Assembly: GCF_024758505.1 (NCBI RefSeq)
Contig: NZ_CP077970.1
Location: 2,480,001 to 2,544,000, forward strand
Reading direction: 5' to 3'
From: Bradyrhizobium arachidis
GTDB taxonomy: Bacteria > Pseudomonadota > Alphaproteobacteria > Rhizobiales > Xanthobacteraceae
Length of the DNA stretch: 64,000 bases
Part shown: one piece after another, positions 61,133-64,000 of the stretch
Layout of the letters: each line of letters starts with the position of its first letter
Position numbering within the stretch: the stretch's first letter is position 1
Notes under the pieces: model-generated
The model's input: the letters and a program-made list of their open reading frames with translations, nothing else
Databases searched by the model: none
Told to the model about the DNA's origin: nothing
Translations under genes and position numbers: made by a program

Positions 61133-62509
61133 CTAAACTATCTGCCTGGTGTCGGCGGGCTTTTGCAACGCGCCGACCACGATCTGTAACGCCTGCGTCA
61201 GCTCGGCGCGATTGCGGGCCGCACCGAGCGACAGGCGCGCGGCATGCGGTGCTCGTCCATCGGCGACGAACGCATCGCTCGCGATCACGGCGAGGCCATT
61301 GCGCAAGAGGTGCGCGGCGAGATCCTGCCGGCCCCAGCTCTCCGGTAGCCGCAGCCAGAGATGATGCGCGGCCGGCCTTGCCAGGAACGGAAATCCCTTG
61401 AGGACGCGTTGCGCGAGCTGCTGCCGTCCGACCGCTTCGTTGCGGATCGCGGCGATGATGCGATCGGCAATGCCGGTCTCGAGCCAATGCGTCACCAGCG
61501 CGACCATCAGCGGTGCGGGCATCTGCACCGCCGCCTGCAAATAGGTCCGCATCTGTTGTTGCGCGGTGTTGTCCGGCGTCACCAGATAGGCGACGCGCAG
61601 TGCCGGCGCGATGCATTTCGAGAACGTGGTCGCAAGCCAGGTTCGCTCCGGAATGAGGTTCGCGATCGGCGAGGCCGCGCGGTCGAGCAAGCCATAGGCG
61701 TCGTCCTCGATCAGCATGGTGTCGGCACCGCGCACGATTTTTGCGATGGCGCTGCGGCGCTCGGCCGAAAGCGTCGCGGTGGTCGGATTGTGCAGCGTCG
61801 GAATCAGATAGACGGCCTTCGGCCTGTGCTCGCGGCAAGCTTTTGCCAGCGCGTCCGGCAAAATGCCGCCCTCGTCCATGGCGACGCCGACCAGCCTGAC
61901 GCCGAGGCGTGCGGCGACCGCCTTGATGCCGGGGAACGTGAGTGCCTCCGTCAGCACGACATCGCCGGGCTGCACGAGATAGGCGAGGAGGTTGAACAGG
62001 ATCGTCTGCGTGCCTGGAAAGATCACGAGACGGTCGGGGCGAACATGCGGAACGCGGCCGCGCATCCACTTCGCGGCGATCTCCAGCTCGCGCGCGCTGC
62101 CGCCGGGTGGCTGATAATTCAGGAATGCCGTCAGCCCGGATTGCTGGCGCAGGGCCTCCATCCCGGAGAGGATGCGATCGTCGAGCTGCGCTTCCAGCGG
62201 ATGCGGCGGCACGTTCATCGACAGGTCGATCGCGACGGGATGCGGCAGGTCGACGGCGCGCCGCGCTGATGTCTCCGAGACGAACGAGCCCTGGCCGACC
62301 CGCGCCTCCAAAATCCCGCGGCGGCGCGCCTCGCTATAGGCGCGCGTCACCGTGGTGAGGTCGATGCCGAGCGCCTTGGCGAGCGCGCGCTGCGTCGGCA
62401 ATTGCTGTCCGCGCACCAGCCTCCCCGCGGCGATGTCGGCCTCCATGGCATCGACGATGCGCTGATAGCGGGGCCCCGAGAGCTCCGAGATTGTAGGAGT
62501 CCAATCCAT
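61133..62509 (-). CDS. MocR-type regulator (GntR HTH fused to aminotransferase)
   Basis: A 458-residue protein. The N-terminal winged helix of the GntR type (about 10-78) has LPTQRALAKALGIDLTTVTR then AYSEARRRGILEARVGQGSF. The rest is a fold-type I aminotransferase with NYQPPGGSARELEIAA, Asp270 (IEDDAYGLL) and PLP-binding Lys298 (TTFSKCIAP). MocR proteins (GabR, PdxR) sense PLP or amino compounds. The start at 62509 fits the domain; an ATG at 62524 is possible. Direct repeats at 62535-62564 are likely its sites. Confidence 0.92.
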   Translation of the reverse strand: MDWTPTISELSGPRYQRIVDAMEADIAAGRLVRGQQLPTQRALAKALGIDLTTVTRAYSEARRRGILEARVGQGSFVSETSARRAVDLPHPVAIDLSMNVPPHPLEAQLDDRILSGMEALRQQSGLTAFLNYQPPGGSARELEIAAKWMRGRVPHVRPDRLVIFPGTQTILFNLLAYLVQPGDVVLTEALTFPGIKAVAARLGVRLVGVAMDEGGILPDALAKACREHRPKAVYLIPTLHNPTTATLSAERRSAIAKIVRGADTMLIEDDAYGLLDRAASPIANLIPERTWLATTFSKCIAPALRVAYLVTPDNTAQQQMRTYLQAAVQMPAPLMVALVTHWLETGIADRIIAAIRNEAVGRQQLAQRVLKGFPFLARPAAHHLWLRLPESWGRQDLAAHLLRNGLAVIASDAFVADGRAPHAARLSLGAARNRAELTQALQIVVGALQKPADTRQIV

Positions 62510-62534
62510 GCAATTACGGTCCATATCCTTTGAA

Positions 62535-62564
62535 TGTATGGATGCAAGATAGTATTGTATGGAT
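62535..62564. promoter_or_regulatory. Direct repeat TGTATGGAT x2, likely MocR operator
   Basis: TGTATGGAT occurs at 62535-62543 and again at 62556-62564, 21 bases apart (two helical turns), in the 87-base space between the divergent MocR and DUF983 genes. Repeats of this geometry are the usual sites of MocR dimers. A possible promoter of the DUF983 gene (TTGAAT-17-TATTGT) overlaps both. Confidence 0.65.
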
Positions 62565-62596
62565 CGTGAGGCAAGAACAGAGAAAGAGGTGCGGTC

Positions 62597-63034
62597 ATGA
62601 CGAACAACGGTTCGATTTCGCTGGCGAAGGCGATGTGGCGCGGCTTCCGCGGCAAGTGCCCGCATTGCGGCGAGGGCCATCTGTTCGCCCGCTTCCTGAA
62701 GGTCGCCGATCGCTGCGAGGCCTGCGGCGAAGAATTCTTCCACCACCGCGCCGACGATCTTCCGGCCTATCTCGTGATCGTCGTGGTCGGCCATCTCGTG
62801 GTGCCGGCGATCCTCGCGATCGAGACCGCCTATGCGCCGGCCGTGTGGTTGCAACTCGCGGTCTGGCTGCCGGTGACGTTGATCGCTTCGATCGCATTGC
62901 TGCAGCCCACCAAGGGCGCGGTCGTCGGGCTGCAATGGCAGGTCGGCATGCACGGCTTTGAGGACAGCAAGCATCGGCGCGAGGCAGGTGAGCTCGCGCT
63001 GGCCAGGGCCGGCACGACGGCACGCGCGGCCTAA
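62597..63034 (+). CDS. DUF983 membrane protein with zinc-ribbon-like cysteines
   Basis: A 145-residue protein. KCPHCGEGHLFARFLKVADR then CEACGEEFF gives two CxxC pairs (Cys21/24, Cys40/43) as in DUF983, followed by two transmembrane helices (about 56-76 and 80-100). DUF983 proteins are linked in some bacteria to cytochrome oxidase assembly; the role here is open. It shares a regulatory region with the MocR gene and may be its target. Confidence 0.88.
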   Translation: MTNNGSISLAKAMWRGFRGKCPHCGEGHLFARFLKVADRCEACGEEFFHHRADDLPAYLVIVVVGHLVVPAILAIETAYAPAVWLQLAVWLPVTLIASIALLQPTKGAVVGLQWQVGMHGFEDSKHRREAGELALARAGTTARAA

Positions 63035-63113
63035 AGGAGTTTTCCGCGGCGTTTACATCGCGCGTTCGGCGGCTACACTCCGGCGAACGCAACAAAAAAA
63101 GATGGAAACGCCG

Positions 63114-63830
63114 ATGACCGCAAGCTCGCCGAAGACCTTCCTGCTTTGCCATGGCGCCTGGTCCGGCGGCTGGGCCTGGAAGAAGATGCATCCGCTGATG
63201 GCGCGGGCCGGCCACCGGCTGATCGCGCCGACCTATACCGGGCTCGGCGAGCGCTCGCATCTGGCCAATCCCTCTGTTGATCTCGATACGCATATCCAGG
63301 ACATCCTCAACGTCATCAAGTATGAGGATCTCCACGACTTCGTGCTGCTCGGCCACAGCTATGGCGGCATGGTCGCAACCGGGGTCGCCGATCGCGCCCG
63401 CGAGCGCATCACGCAAATGATCTATCTCGACGCCTTCGTGCCGCGCGACGGCCAGTCGCTGTTCGATCTCAACGAGGGCGGGCGCGAGCCGATGCGCAAG
63501 GCGGCCACATCGGGCGACGGTTATCGCATCCCGCCCAATCCGCCGCCGCCGGACACGCCGCCGGCCGATCTCGACTGGCTCAACGCCCGCCGCGTCAACA
63601 TGCCGATCAAATGCTTCGAGACGAGGTTGAAGCTCGAGCATGGCGAGCCGCAAATGCCGCGCAGCTATATCTATTGCGCGCGCATTCCGCCGGGCGATGT
63701 GTTCGGGCAGTTCGCCGGGCGCGCGAAGAGCGAGGCGGGCTGGGGCTATTTCGAGCTCGATGCGAGCCATGCGCCGAATGTGACGGCGCCGGAGGCGCTG
63801 ATGCAGGTGCTGCAGGAGATCGTGGGATAG
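63114..63830 (+). CDS. Alpha/beta hydrolase, plant-esterase/hydroxynitrile-lyase-like
   Basis: A 238-residue hydrolase. FLLCHGAWSGGWAWKKM opens the domain, nucleophile Ser82 is in LLGHSYGGMVATG, and the catalytic His is in LDASHAPNVTAPE. This matches the small esterase group related to salicylate-binding/methyl esterases. The ATG at 63114 is used; another in-frame ATG 12 bases upstream is possible. Cytosolic. Substrate unknown. Confidence 0.88.
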   Translation: MTASSPKTFLLCHGAWSGGWAWKKMHPLMARAGHRLIAPTYTGLGERSHLANPSVDLDTHIQDILNVIKYEDLHDFVLLGHSYGGMVATGVADRARERITQMIYLDAFVPRDGQSLFDLNEGGREPMRKAATSGDGYRIPPNPPPPDTPPADLDWLNARRVNMPIKCFETRLKLEHGEPQMPRSYIYCARIPPGDVFGQFAGRAKSEAGWGYFELDASHAPNVTAPEALMQVLQEIVG

Positions 63831-63837
63831 TCTCTCG

Positions 63838-63930
63838 GTCATTCCGGGGCGCGACGAAGTCGCGAACCCGGAATCCGGAGATTGCGGCGCGAGATTCCGG
63901 GTTCGCGCTAACGCGCGCCCCGGAATGACG
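63838..63930. repeat. Intergenic inverted repeat, 'GTCATTCCGGGGCGCG' family
   Basis: GTCATTCCGGGGCGCG pairs with CGCGCCCCGGAATGAC at the far end, and GAACCCGGAATCC with GATTCCGGGTTC inside. Same family as the elements at 22.5, 40.4 and 46.6 kb. The last 70 bases of the window hold no recognisable gene. Confidence 0.82.
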
Positions 63931-64000
63931 GAGCGGGAAATGGTGAGGGGTCCGACGCGATCAACGTCGAACCCCTCGTTTGCAGATATCAGCCGGCCTG

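Overview
The window is high-GC chromosomal DNA from an alphaproteobacterium, most probably Bradyrhizobium or a close relative. The evidence is a DUF2277 protein, DUF3551-type and GLG1-like Cys-rich small secreted proteins, a TPP-riboswitch-controlled thiOSGEC operon, and many intergenic palindromic repeats of the kinds that litter Bradyrhizobium genomes. This is inference from gene content and style; no rRNA or tRNA gene was seen that would fix it.

Layout. 1-8.4 kb: housekeeping and small envelope genes (a hydrolase cut by the window edge, DUF2277, a collagen-like GXY-repeat protein, a Fis-type DNA-binding protein, an SDR, a GST, a J-domain protein with a truncated paralogue, two tandem secreted 'CQIW' proteins, RidA). 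7.98-11.0 kb: a seven-blade lectin-like propeller fused to a metzincin protease, followed by a tightly coupled HEAT-repeat gene. A second, secreted HExxH protein lies upstream. 11.3-17.4 kb: an accessory patch lying between and beside an intact mug-like glycosylase gene and a broken second copy. It holds an HD hydrolase, an IS110 transposase, an orphan small gene, an FRG-domain gene and an HNH nuclease gene with lower GC. 17.4-22.5 kb: the thiamine operon (thiO-thiS-thiG-thiE-thiC), with a promoter and TPP riboswitch in front of thiO and a hairpin/U-tract terminator after thiC.

22.5-37.5 kb: a lytic transglycosylase, a zinc-ribbon protein, a histidine kinase/response regulator pair, a PRC-barrel protein, a PotABCD-like ABC importer, DUF4403, a dienelactone hydrolase-GNAT-SMP30 operon, cytochrome c and an L,D-transpeptidase. 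37.7-43.1 kb: a candidate membrane-lipid cluster (GT4 glycosyltransferase, PmtA-like methyltransferase, Mpo1/DUF962-like membrane protein, class III aminotransferase with an N-terminal extension, and an E. coli-type phosphatidylserine decarboxylase). 43.1-50.7 kb: NUDIX hydrolase and many secreted small or low-complexity proteins, including a divergent pair of DUF2147 paralogues, a FecR protein, an extensin-like protein and a 27-residue membrane peptide. 50.8-60.8 kb: export functions (a TetR regulator with a clear palindromic operator, EmrAB-like pump, ABC exporter preceded by a strong promoter and a 23-codon leader ORF, MATE pump, O-antigen ligase-like protein, TauE/SafE). 60.8-64 kb: a MocR-type regulator, DUF983 and an alpha/beta hydrolase.

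Most attractive for follow-up are the propeller-metzincin/HEAT pair, the lipid cluster at 37.7-43.1 kb, the mug-associated FRG/HNH accessory patch with its IS110 element, and the leader ORF in front of the ABC exporter. None is proven novel from sequence alone.
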